From an uncultured Christensenella sp. (GTDB lineage: Bacteria; Bacillota; Clostridia; Christensenellales; UBA1242), in NCBI GenBank assembly GCA_949293915.1, contig CASFFJ010000115.1, forward strand, positions 1 to 5,620: 5,620 nt of DNA. Reading direction: 5' to 3'. Position 1 is the first letter of the stretch. Every line of letters starts with the position of its first letter. A program made the position numbers and the translations under genes. Below the pieces are notes generated by a model that did no database searches, was not told where the DNA came from, and saw only the letters and a list, made by a program, of their open reading frames with translations. Shown piece by piece: positions 1-5,620 of the stretch.

Positions 1-458
1 GCAATAATATAATCAAATTTATCATAATTATCTAAATTGTTTTCAGTAATGTGTTGACGCTGTTTAGCAGTTAATCTATTTTCCAAATTACTATTAATTC
101 TAATAGTTATACAATCATAATTATTTTTAAAAAATTCCAATTCATCAACCATTCGCACATCACTAATAATAACTACATCGACAAATTTCTGATAAATAAC
201 CATGTCCTCATTCATTCTTTTAATTAACAAATTATTTCCTTCGGCCCGCAAATCCATTCCCAAATTTTGTAAAAATTCTCGTGGTTTATCGTTTTCATCA
301 CCATTCCAATAACCAAATTCCACTGCAAACAATTTCAAGTATTTACTAAAACCCGTAATAACACTTTTAATACCATTATTAGCTAATAATTCTTGTACTA
401 TTTTGGCACTTTCGGTTTTTCCACTACCACTTTTACCAGCAATTAGAATTACTTTCAT
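1..458 (-). CDS. P-loop deoxynucleoside monophosphate kinase-like protein (3' end cut by window)
   Basis: My translation of the minus strand from the ATG at 458 gives 152 complete codons running off the left edge. Residues 8-15 are a Walker A loop (GKSGSGKT) straight after a hydrophobic strand (VILIA). Residues 58-72 (KPREFLQNLGMDLRA) resemble the 'RELLQxLGTE' segment of phage-type dNMP kinases. Residues 99-108 (SDVRMVDELE) match their 'DVRFPNE' motif, and 136-150 (HITENNLDNYDKFDY) match the 'H.sE..Ldd...FDy' tail. Known members transfer phosphate from ATP to dNMPs in the cytoplasm; here the substrate is inferred. The start is supported by GGAG at 470-467, eight bases upstream. The gene lies directly behind a T-box leader, so its expression probably depends on tRNA charging, and an amino-acid-related gene may follow beyond the edge. 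Alternatives are dephospho-CoA kinase or another small-molecule kinase of the same fold; kinase fold is certain, substrate is not. Confidence 0.75.
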   Translation of the reverse strand, partial: MKVILIAGKSGSGKTESAKIVQELLANNGIKSVITGFSKYLKLFAVEFGYWNGDENDKPREFLQNLGMDLRAEGNNLLIKRMNEDMVIYQKFVDVVIISDVRMVDELEFFKNNYDCITIRINSNLENRLTAKQRQHITENNLDNYDKFDYII

Positions 459-466
459 TAAATCAT

Positions 467-470
467 CTCC
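467..470 (-). promoter_or_regulatory. Ribosome binding site of the kinase gene
   Basis: GGAG on the minus strand lies eight bases before the ATG at 458 and only three bases after the T-run of the T-box terminator. Only transcripts that read through the terminator would carry it. It fixes the start codon. Confidence 0.8.
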
Positions 471-473
471 AAT

Positions 474-519
474 AAAAAAAGAACAATACCAAGGAGTCAT
501 TAAGACGGTACCATCCTTT
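474..519 (-). terminator. T-box-controlled intrinsic terminator
   Basis: Bases 519-507 (AAAGGATGGTACC) can pair with 490-478 (GGTATTGTTCTTT) over 13 pairs, four of them G-U. A small inner hairpin, GTC/GAC around TTAAT, lies in the loop, and a run of seven T follows (480-474, the first three within the stem). The 5' arm contains the T-box bulge itself, so this fold excludes the antiterminator. No other terminator is visible after the exported-protein gene upstream, so this hairpin may also stop transcripts coming from there. Confidence 0.75.
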
Positions 520-663
520 ATTTAACTTTTAGTTTTAACAGCCTTCGCCAATTAATCTCCTTAGTCAGCACTTTTCAATGTTCCATTTATCCATTTCCAC
601 CACCCCATGGACTCTCTATAAAATTTTCCACCTACTTGAACTAAATCACAGATTAACAAATAC
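474..663 (-). promoter_or_regulatory. T-box riboswitch leader
   Basis: This leader senses uncharged tRNA and decides whether transcription continues. Stem I is closed by 656-650 with 558-552 (TTAATCT/AGATTAA), followed by a GTGA/GG kink-turn-like internal loop and helix 644-640 with 565-561 (TTAGT/ACTAA). The specifier loop has AGTA at 636-633 opposite GAAAAGTGCTG at 576-566. The distal part has AGAGAG at 617-612 and an arm TCCAT/ATGGA around a GGTGGTGG apex. A small hairpin (AACT/AGTT, 534-524) precedes the T-box. The antiterminator is 518-514 with 495-491 (AAGGA/TCCTT), the bulge TGGTACC at 513-507, then GTC/GAC. The variable bulge base is U, predicting a tRNA with discriminator A. The specifier codon cannot be fixed: CUG (Leu), GCU (Ala), GUG (Val) and AGU (Ser) are all possible placements, and the U disfavours Ser and Cys tRNAs, which usually carry G and U. 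Overall identity is secure; amino acid is open. Confidence 0.88.
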
Positions 664-669
664 ACAAAT

Positions 670-698
670 AGTATAACATTAAACATACATAAAATCAA
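670..698 (-). promoter_or_regulatory. Promoter of the T-box/kinase transcript
   Basis: The -35 is TTGATT (698-693), the spacer is 17 bases, and the -10 is TATACT (675-670), preceded by TG at 678-677, giving an extended -10. Transcription would begin near 663, about seven bases before T-box stem I, as expected for this riboswitch class. The -35 starts only nine bases after the stop codon of the upstream gene. Confidence 0.75.
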
Positions 699-711
699 AA
701 TAAATTTTTAA
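695..711. repeat. 17-base direct repeat, copy 1 (stop of exported-protein gene)
   Basis: TTAAAAATTTATTTTGA on the minus strand covers the TAA stop at 710-708 and the bases after it. The same 17 bases occur at 2254-2270 over the stop of the sigma-like gene. In this copy the final TTGA forms the start of the T-box promoter -35, with an A/T-rich run upstream that could act as an UP element. Confidence 0.6.
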
Positions 712-2180
712 ATCATTAATTCATAAGGATTACTTTTAGTACCTTGACCACTAGCTATTGTAACATTTTCTTTCAAGTACACTACAGGTAATATCCCGTT
801 AGCAGTACTAGCCTTAGTAGTAGTAAATCCGATTCCTTCACGAATAACAAATACAGTAGCAGATCGAGAAGGAAGTGGAACTGGAGTCATTAGCCAATTA
901 CTTAAAGCCAAATTAAAAATCCAATTATTATTCAAACATTCAGAATAAGATCCCCAAGTATATAATGGCTTTTCTAAACAAACATTATTTAATACTGGAT
1001 CAATAGCATACCCAACATCACTTGGATACAATAAACCAACATAACCTTCCCATACAGTTTCACGCTTTACTGAATCATTACAAGTATTACCTTCACTACA
1101 AATTTTTCCGGTGAATTCACTTTTTTCATAATCATAAAAATCATTAACAAGTGTATTATCATAAGTATGTGTCAGACCATCAATAGTTCCATTATTCCAT
1201 ATAACATCATCCACAAATTTAATACTCTCACTTTTTAACCCCAAAACACTAAAATCACAAGTAACCAAAGAATTGCTAACATCATTATAACATTCTCCAA
1301 TATTTTTTTGCCAATATGCCCCATAATTTAAAGTATTCATAATATCTGCCTGACTCCATTCGTTAACTCCAAAACCACTATTAACATCTCCACTACTTGA
1401 ATCCCAAGAATAATTACCAATCGATTCACTTCGAACCAACTTTATTCTCTTTTTGCTTTCGTAGCTTTCACTATCTTTAGTGTCAAAAACTCCTATAATT
1501 CGCCACAACTCATCATTGAAATTTACATAATTGTCAGGATTACTTCCAACGTATCTAACGTTATTATCAAAATCAGAATTATTCAATTCAGTATCATTAT
1601 AATTCAATAAGTTTTCAATGTATGCATAAGCAGGCAAACTACCGGAAGAAGAAACAACAGATATTTTTGCTTTTATAACTTTATTTTGAGCATTATCTAC
1701 TGTTCCCAATTCATCAATCCACATTCTAAATTCAAAAGAACTACTTTTACCACTAGCCAATCCCCCAGCAAATAGCTCATAAGAATGGGCATCATTAATA
1801 GTTGAATTAGAACTATTAAATTTTGTAACAATCTTAGGGGTATTATTACCGAGTACAACTTTAATCAAATCGTGACTTAACGTTGTTGTATTTAATACTT
1901 CCAGATTAATATTATAGATAGCATAAGTATCACAAGTATTTGTAATTGTAAATTCATAAGGTTTAATTTTCATTCCATCTTCATCAGTCATTGGGAAAGC
2001 ACTAGTTAAATTAATAGCTGAGTCTTCAACTTCTGTAAATGAAGTAGAAAAACAACCTGTATTAACAATATTCTCATTTGTTTGAGTATGACTCATCATC
2101 CAATAAGCATAAGAAGTTCCAACAATTAAAGAAACTACTAATAAAAATCCAATAATAAATAATAATAGCTTTTTATTCAT
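708..2180 (-). CDS. Exported TasA/camelysin-like protein with C-terminal DUF6273-like domain
   Basis: The protein has 490 residues. Residues 1-27 are a lysine-containing N-terminus, a hydrophobic stretch (5-22) and then SYAYW, like the signal region of TasA/CalY proteins processed by SipW-type peptidases. Residues ~28-178 look like the TasA-type beta-sandwich (KPYEFTITNTCDTYAIYNI at 73-91). Residues ~209-490 resemble DUF6273: NFNDELWRIIGVFD (220-233), WSQADIMNTLN, LSNWLMTP (426-433), RSATVFVI and a GTKSNPYEL tail, a pattern I associate with surface proteins of gut Firmicutes. There are eight cysteines (43, 83, 297, 309, 361, 367, 401, 415); close pairs suggest disulfides outside the cell. No LPXTG motif or C-terminal membrane segment is present, so it is either released, fibre-forming or held by its N-terminus. 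The start has GGAGG eight bases upstream, and the gene has its own promoter. Function is unknown; domain names are from pattern memory. Confidence 0.85.
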   Translation of the reverse strand: MNKKLLLFIIGFLLVVSLIVGTSYAYWMMSHTQTNENIVNTGCFSTSFTEVEDSAINLTSAFPMTDEDGMKIKPYEFTITNTCDTYAIYNINLEVLNTTTLSHDLIKVVLGNNTPKIVTKFNSSNSTINDAHSYELFAGGLASGKSSSFEFRMWIDELGTVDNAQNKVIKAKISVVSSSGSLPAYAYIENLLNYNDTELNNSDFDNNVRYVGSNPDNYVNFNDELWRIIGVFDTKDSESYESKKRIKLVRSESIGNYSWDSSSGDVNSGFGVNEWSQADIMNTLNYGAYWQKNIGECYNDVSNSLVTCDFSVLGLKSESIKFVDDVIWNNGTIDGLTHTYDNTLVNDFYDYEKSEFTGKICSEGNTCNDSVKRETVWEGYVGLLYPSDVGYAIDPVLNNVCLEKPLYTWGSYSECLNNNWIFNLALSNWLMTPVPLPSRSATVFVIREGIGFTTTKASTANGILPVVYLKENVTIASGQGTKSNPYELMI

Positions 2181-2188
2181 TTTTTAAA

Positions 2189-2193
2189 CCTCC
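2189..2193 (-). promoter_or_regulatory. Ribosome binding site of the exported-protein gene
   Basis: GGAGG on the minus strand lies eight bases before the ATG at 2180. It is a near-consensus site and predicts good translation; no competing start lies nearby. Confidence 0.85.
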
Positions 2194-2205
2194 ATTCTAA
2201 TAATA

Positions 2206-2234
2206 ATTTTATCATCAACAAATTACTTATTCAA
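2206..2234 (-). promoter_or_regulatory. Promoter of the exported-protein gene
   Basis: The -35 is TTGAAT (2234-2229), the spacer is 17 bases and the -10 is TAAAAT (2211-2206), with TG at 2214-2213 making it extended. The start would fall near 2199, giving a 5' leader of about 20 bases that holds only the ribosome site. It looks like a housekeeping-sigma promoter, so the gene need not be co-transcribed with the sigma-like gene. Confidence 0.65.
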
Positions 2235-2242
2235 TAAAAAGC

Positions 2243-2254
2243 ACTATTAATAGT
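2243..2254. other. 12-base palindrome between the sigma-like gene and the next promoter
   Basis: ACTATTAATAGT is a perfect inverted repeat, nine bases upstream of the -35 of the exported-protein gene. It could be an operator-like site. On the minus strand it is also followed by GCTTTTTATT, so it could be a weak terminator for the sigma-like gene, although a four-pair stem with a TTAA loop is poor. Neither role is established. Confidence 0.3.
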
Positions 2255-2270
2255 CAAAATAAATTTTTAA
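2254..2270. repeat. 17-base direct repeat, copy 2 (stop of sigma-like gene)
   Basis: TTAAAAATTTATTTTGA on the minus strand covers the TAA stop at 2269-2267 and the bases that follow, identical to the copy at 695-711. The two genes have unrelated products, so the match is not due to coding homology. Confidence 0.6.
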
Positions 2271-5200
2271 GTTAATTGTAACTTATACTGTTTCTCTTCA
2301 TCTAATTTAGCTGCTAACCGATCAAAAATTCTTAATATTTTCTTTAATTCTCCACCCGTTAAAAAATCTCTTTCACTAAAACCATAGTATTTCATTACCA
2401 TTGCCAACATTCTCTTACTTATCATACTAATTTCTTTCAGTAAAGGTTTCACATCTTCATTATTCATTCCAAAATTAAAAACTGTTAATCCTTTATCCTT
2501 AACTAACTCATATAATATCCAATCACAAATTTTAGTCTCATCTCCTCCATTCTTAACTCTTTCAAAATAATTAATAAAATATTCTTGTCCTTGCCTATCT
2601 AATCCGTTTAATAAAAGTTTTCCATAAATTTCACTAACATCACCCCAACCAAAAGTAATATTCTTTTTAAACCCCATTTTATATTTACAAATAGCTACCA
2701 TCAAATTAAGCATATATTCTGAAGCTCGTCTACTATCCAAATCTAGTCTCCAATAATTAATTGCTTCAACATAATTGTGTCTTCTGCCGTCGATTTCACC
2801 CCACACATATTTATACAATTTTCTTGCTAAATTTAAATCTCCATTAAAAGGCAAGTCCTCATTATCAATTACCGTTCTTGCATAATCAAAATCAAAATGA
2901 TTCGCATATTTATCCCCTTTCAAAATTAAATACAACTCATTTTCAACCCGATTTAAATTTTCAAAAACCTGTCCTTTACTAAAACTTAATACTTGCGCTA
3001 TTTCGTCACTAGACAATCTTTTTTCGTACTTAAGTCTTAATAGTTCTTGATCAAATAAGCAAAAAAATCTTCGATTAGGCAAAATATCTACCTCATAAAT
3101 TAACTCTCCTTCTAATTCTCCACTTTTATATTTCAATAAAGTCAAAATACCTTCCTTAATTTTTCGACTTAACGCTCCATCAGAAATGCTATATTTAATT
3201 AATAATTCACTTCTTGATAAACCATTAATTTTTAAATCAATTAATATCTTACGATCTTCTTCTAATAAAGGAACTCTTAAATTATTAAGTAATTCAACAG
3301 CATCTTTATAGCTAATAATTCCTTCAACCTTAGCAAGTATACCTAGTTTTTGCAATTTCATATTTTTTCTAATTCTTTCAACAATTCTCCGATATCCTTT
3401 TTTCTCTTCTTCACTAAACTTTATTTCCGATAAATTATATTGTGATTTAATACCATAAAACTTGCTTAAAATAGTCAAATCATCATAACTAAAAACAGTA
3501 TCTTTCATCGGTTTATTTAATTCCTCAAGAACATCTTCTAATTCCAAACTTATCCCTTTAAGACGTTGCTTGACAATATATTCTTTAGCTTTTTTCAATA
3601 TTTTAATAACTTCACTATTTTCCAAATTATATGTTTTTACTAATTCTTCTAAACTTTTACCATTTATAAATCCATCTCTTATAACTCTGTCCTCTGTACC
3701 TTCACTACTAAAAAACGACTTTAACTCCCCTAGAGAGGCAAAAATAATATTAGAATTGTCTAATCCATAACGTACATAATCTAATTTTTTTAAACCTCTT
3801 AAAATTAAATCAGCAACTTTCTTTATATTTAATCCCAACATATCACTAATTTCTTTATTATTCAAGCCCTTAACAAATTTTAAATATAATATTTCTCTCA
3901 AACTATCATCAATATCAACTTGCCAATTAGTAATTAATTTTTTATAAATCTCTTTATTTTTAAGTGTATAAGTTTTTCTACCCAAATATAATTTTGCAAC
4001 CTTATCACAAGCATTTGTCATATATCCATTAACAACAGCAAAATCTACCCCCAATTCTCTCCCCAATATTCTTAAATCTTTACCTTTAATAAAATACTCC
4101 GTTATCAAAAACTTTTCTCTAACTGTTAATTGATCCGAGCAATTATCTAAAACAATTGTTACAATCTCCTCAGTTAAAAAATAATTAATTTTACCTCTTA
4201 TTCCAAAATACAATTGTTCCAATTGCCTAATTAAAAGATCTCGTTGCATTCGTAAAGCAGTATTTTGTTTGCGATTCATATACATTTTTTTATTACCTAA
4301 TATATAGTTTTCAATAATATTTTGATTTTCTTTACTAAAAGTTTCGCGATATTTAAAATATGTCTTTTTTAATAAACGTAATGGCAAATTTGTTATTCGG
4401 CGACTACAACCTAACAAACATAAATTAATTTTACGCTCCGCTTCCCTTAATTCTCCATCAGTAAAACTAGTAGTACCACTATCAAAATAAGATTTCAACA
4501 ATTCTTTTTCATTTGCACTTAATCCTTGATAAAATTCACTATCTAATCTAATAAATTCTTCTAAGCTAATACCTTCAAATTGTTTAAAAATATTACGATA
4601 ATTTCTAGACATTCCTATTTTGGGCACATTAAAGATTTCCATTCTCTTCTGTTCTAATATTTGAGATTTTAAAACCTGATATTTATCATTTATTTTAACA
4701 AGTAACTTTTTAATTCTAACTAAAGCCTTATCCAACATTACTGCATCAAAATAATCACCATTGCTTTTCTCCAAAAAAATATTTATATATACCTTCAATT
4801 CAAAGTCATCTAAAGAATCCTTAATTAACCAAAATTTAACATAATCATCGATACTTCCCACATCTACACTAGAATTAGTATCAATCAATTTAGCCAAATG
4901 ACTAAATAAATTTTCATTATTAAATAACTTAAGTAATTTTTTTCTTGTCTGTTTTAAATAATGACTAACTAATTGCGAAGAACAGCCAATTTCCTCAGCT
5001 AAATCTCGCACTCTTATTCCTTTAAATTCTACACAATAAAAGAGAAAATATTCAACTGGTCTTAAATACTTTTTAATAACTCTTAAGTTACTAAATAAAG
5101 CTTCTTTATCGTCAATAATTTCATAAGATGAATCCTCAGCTCCTAAAAAATATTCTAAAGAACTTCCATCATCAATCTCTTTATTTAAACTAATAGCTGT

Positions 5201-5620
5201 AAATCCGCTATATTTTTCTACAGCCAACAATCGTTCTTTACTAAATTTTAAATCATGCATTATTTTTTCGTTGCTAGGCAATTTACCATATTTTTCTTTA
5301 TAATTAGCTAAGTAACTATTGTATATTTTGCAATCAGCACGCACATATTCTGGGACCTTTAATGAAGTGCTATTTTCCTTTATAAAACGCAATATCGACT
5401 GCTTAATCCAATAATAAACGTAAGTACCAAATTGAGCTTTTGAACTATCATAAGTTTCAATCGCTCGCATTAAACCAATAACTCCTTGTTGAAACAAATC
5501 CTCACTATCATATAAAGCGCTATATCTCCTATTTTCATTAACAATTTTCCAAATCAATTTAGAATAATTAGCTAATAACATTTCAAAATCATTAGAAATT
5601 CCTTCTTGAATATTTTCTAC
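2267..5620 (-). CDS. Giant sigma-70 family protein with multiple region-4-like modules (5' end cut by window)
   Basis: The first in-frame ATG is at 5581 (residue 1; 1104 residues from there), but the frame stays open to the edge. The 13 extra codons (VENIQEGISNDFE) fit the usual start of sigma region 2, and no ribosome site sits at correct spacing before 5581, so the true start is probably outside. Region 2 is at ~1-70 (DLFQQGVIGLMRAIETYD, 28-45; FGTYVYYWIKQSI, 51-63), followed by LKVPEYVR (75-81 area) as in region 3.0. Region 3 is at ~88-160 (YGKLPSNEKI) and region 4 at 172-222 (IRVRDLAEEIGCSSQLVSHY). No region 1.1 is seen. Ordinary sigma factors end here; this one continues ~880 residues with further helix-turn-helix modules and a helical end (~890-1050). 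Expected role: directing RNA polymerase to promoters, or a DNA-binding derivative of such a protein. Core sigma assignment is firm; the extension's function is unknown. Confidence 0.88.
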   Translation of the reverse strand, partial: VENIQEGISNDFEMLLANYSKLIWKIVNENRRYSALYDSEDLFQQGVIGLMRAIETYDSSKAQFGTYVYYWIKQSILRFIKENSTSLKVPEYVRADCKIYNSYLANYKEKYGKLPSNEKIMHDLKFSKERLLAVEKYSGFTAISLNKEIDDGSSLEYFLGAEDSSYEIIDDKEALFSNLRVIKKYLRPVEYFLFYCVEFKGIRVRDLAEEIGCSSQLVSHYLKQTRKKLLKLFNNENLFSHLAKLIDTNSSVDVGSIDDYVKFWLIKDSLDDFELKVYINIFLEKSNGDYFDAVMLDKALVRIKKLLVKINDKYQVLKSQILEQKRMEIFNVPKIGMSRNYRNIFKQFEGISLEEFIRLDSEFYQGLSANEKELLKSYFDSGTTSFTDGELREAERKINLCLLGCSRRITNLPLRLLKKTYFKYRETFSKENQNIIENYILGNKKMYMNRKQNTALRMQRDLLIRQLEQLYFGIRGKINYFLTEEIVTIVLDNCSDQLTVREKFLITEYFIKGKDLRILGRELGVDFAVVNGYMTNACDKVAKLYLGRKTYTLKNKEIYKKLITNWQVDIDDSLREILYLKFVKGLNNKEISDMLGLNIKKVADLILRGLKKLDYVRYGLDNSNIIFASLGELKSFFSSEGTEDRVIRDGFINGKSLEELVKTYNLENSEVIKILKKAKEYIVKQRLKGISLELEDVLEELNKPMKDTVFSYDDLTILSKFYGIKSQYNLSEIKFSEEEKKGYRRIVERIRKNMKLQKLGILAKVEGIISYKDAVELLNNLRVPLLEEDRKILIDLKINGLSRSELLIKYSISDGALSRKIKEGILTLLKYKSGELEGELIYEVDILPNRRFFCLFDQELLRLKYEKRLSSDEIAQVLSFSKGQVFENLNRVENELYLILKGDKYANHFDFDYARTVIDNEDLPFNGDLNLARKLYKYVWGEIDGRRHNYVEAINYWRLDLDSRRASEYMLNLMVAICKYKMGFKKNITFGWGDVSEIYGKLLLNGLDRQGQEYFINYFERVKNGGDETKICDWILYELVKDKGLTVFNFGMNNEDVKPLLKEISMISKRMLAMVMKYYGFSERDFLTGGELKKILRIFDRLAAKLDEEKQYKLQLT
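2918..4339 (-). repeat. Coding array of sigma region-4-like helix-turn-helix modules
   Basis: Within the sigma-like protein, modules can be placed by eye at residues 415-458, 487-533, 559-606, 628-673, 697-745, 774-819 and 842-888, starting 68-77 residues apart. The clearest are 487-533 (LRILGRELGVDFAVVNGYM), 559-606 (NNKEISDMLGLNIKKVADLI), 774-819 (SRSELLIKYSISDGALSRKI) and 842-888 (SSDEIAQVLSFSKGQVFENL). Each resembles region 4: a helix ending in L.y..G, a helix-turn-helix, then a basic helix. Modules 415-458 and 697-745 are degenerate. Weaker copies lie outside this span at 256-298, 353-395 and 1054-1095. The repeats are too diverged to show DNA identity, so they are old rather than a recent tandem duplication. 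Confidence 0.6.

Noticed and set aside
507..512. GGTACC as a stand-alone palindromic site.
   Set aside because: It is part of the conserved T-box bulge sequence.
708..2180. Sortase-anchored cell-wall protein.
   Set aside because: No LPXTG-like motif, C-terminal hydrophobic segment or basic tail; the protein ends in NPYELMI.
3570..3770. A 66-codon open frame on the plus strand inside the sigma-like gene.
   Set aside because: It lies wholly antisense to a well-supported gene, has no clear ribosome site and no recognisable domain; it is a shadow frame.
5579..5581. ATG at 5581 as the start of the sigma-like gene.
   Set aside because: The frame stays open to the edge, the 13 upstream codons fit the family, and the only purine-rich stretch (AAGAAGGA) is about 16 bases away, too far for normal spacing.
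708..5620. Use of TGA as tryptophan (code 4), suggested by the AT-rich, Mollicutes-like character.
   Set aside because: Both long genes have many TGG tryptophans and no in-frame TGA.
2267..5620. Recent tandem duplication within the sigma-like gene.
   Set aside because: The modules resemble each other only in protein pattern; I see no long DNA identity between them.
1..5620. CRISPR array, insertion sequence, tRNA or rRNA gene.
   Set aside because: No regularly spaced repeats, transposase, terminal inverted repeats or cloverleaf found on either strand.

Overview
The window is a strongly AT-rich piece of bacterial DNA with every gene on the minus strand. The standard genetic code applies: tryptophan is TGG throughout, no in-frame TGA occurs, and both visible stops are TAA. 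GGAG/GGAGG ribosome sites, extended -10 promoters, a T-box leader and a TasA-like exported protein together suggest a low-GC Gram-positive, probably an uncultured gut Bacilli/Mollicutes-related lineage. The lineage is an inference, not something read directly.

In the direction of transcription (right to left): (1) 5620-2267 is a very large sigma-70 family protein whose first codons lie beyond the right edge. It has recognisable regions 2, 3 and 4 in its first ~220 visible residues. About 880 residues follow that look like a chain of further region-4-like helix-turn-helix modules plus a helical C-terminal part. (2) After an 86-base gap with its own promoter, 2180-708 encodes an exported protein with an N-terminal signal/anchor, a TasA/camelysin-like domain and a C-terminal DUF6273-like domain. 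(3) A promoter just beyond that stop drives a T-box riboswitch (about 663-474) with stem I, T-box bulge, antiterminator and competing terminator. (4) The T-box leads directly into a P-loop kinase of the deoxynucleoside monophosphate kinase type (458-1), cut by the left edge.

The most unusual item is the giant sigma-like protein. A normal sigma factor of this architecture ends after one region 4; this one appears to continue with roughly six to ten more such modules, several spaced about 70 residues apart. The second is a tRNA-sensing T-box placed before a nucleotide kinase rather than directly before a synthetase or amino-acid gene. No pathway connecting the three genes can be shown from this sequence; the sigma-like protein and the exported protein may be functionally linked because they are adjacent, but the promoter between them looks like an ordinary housekeeping one.
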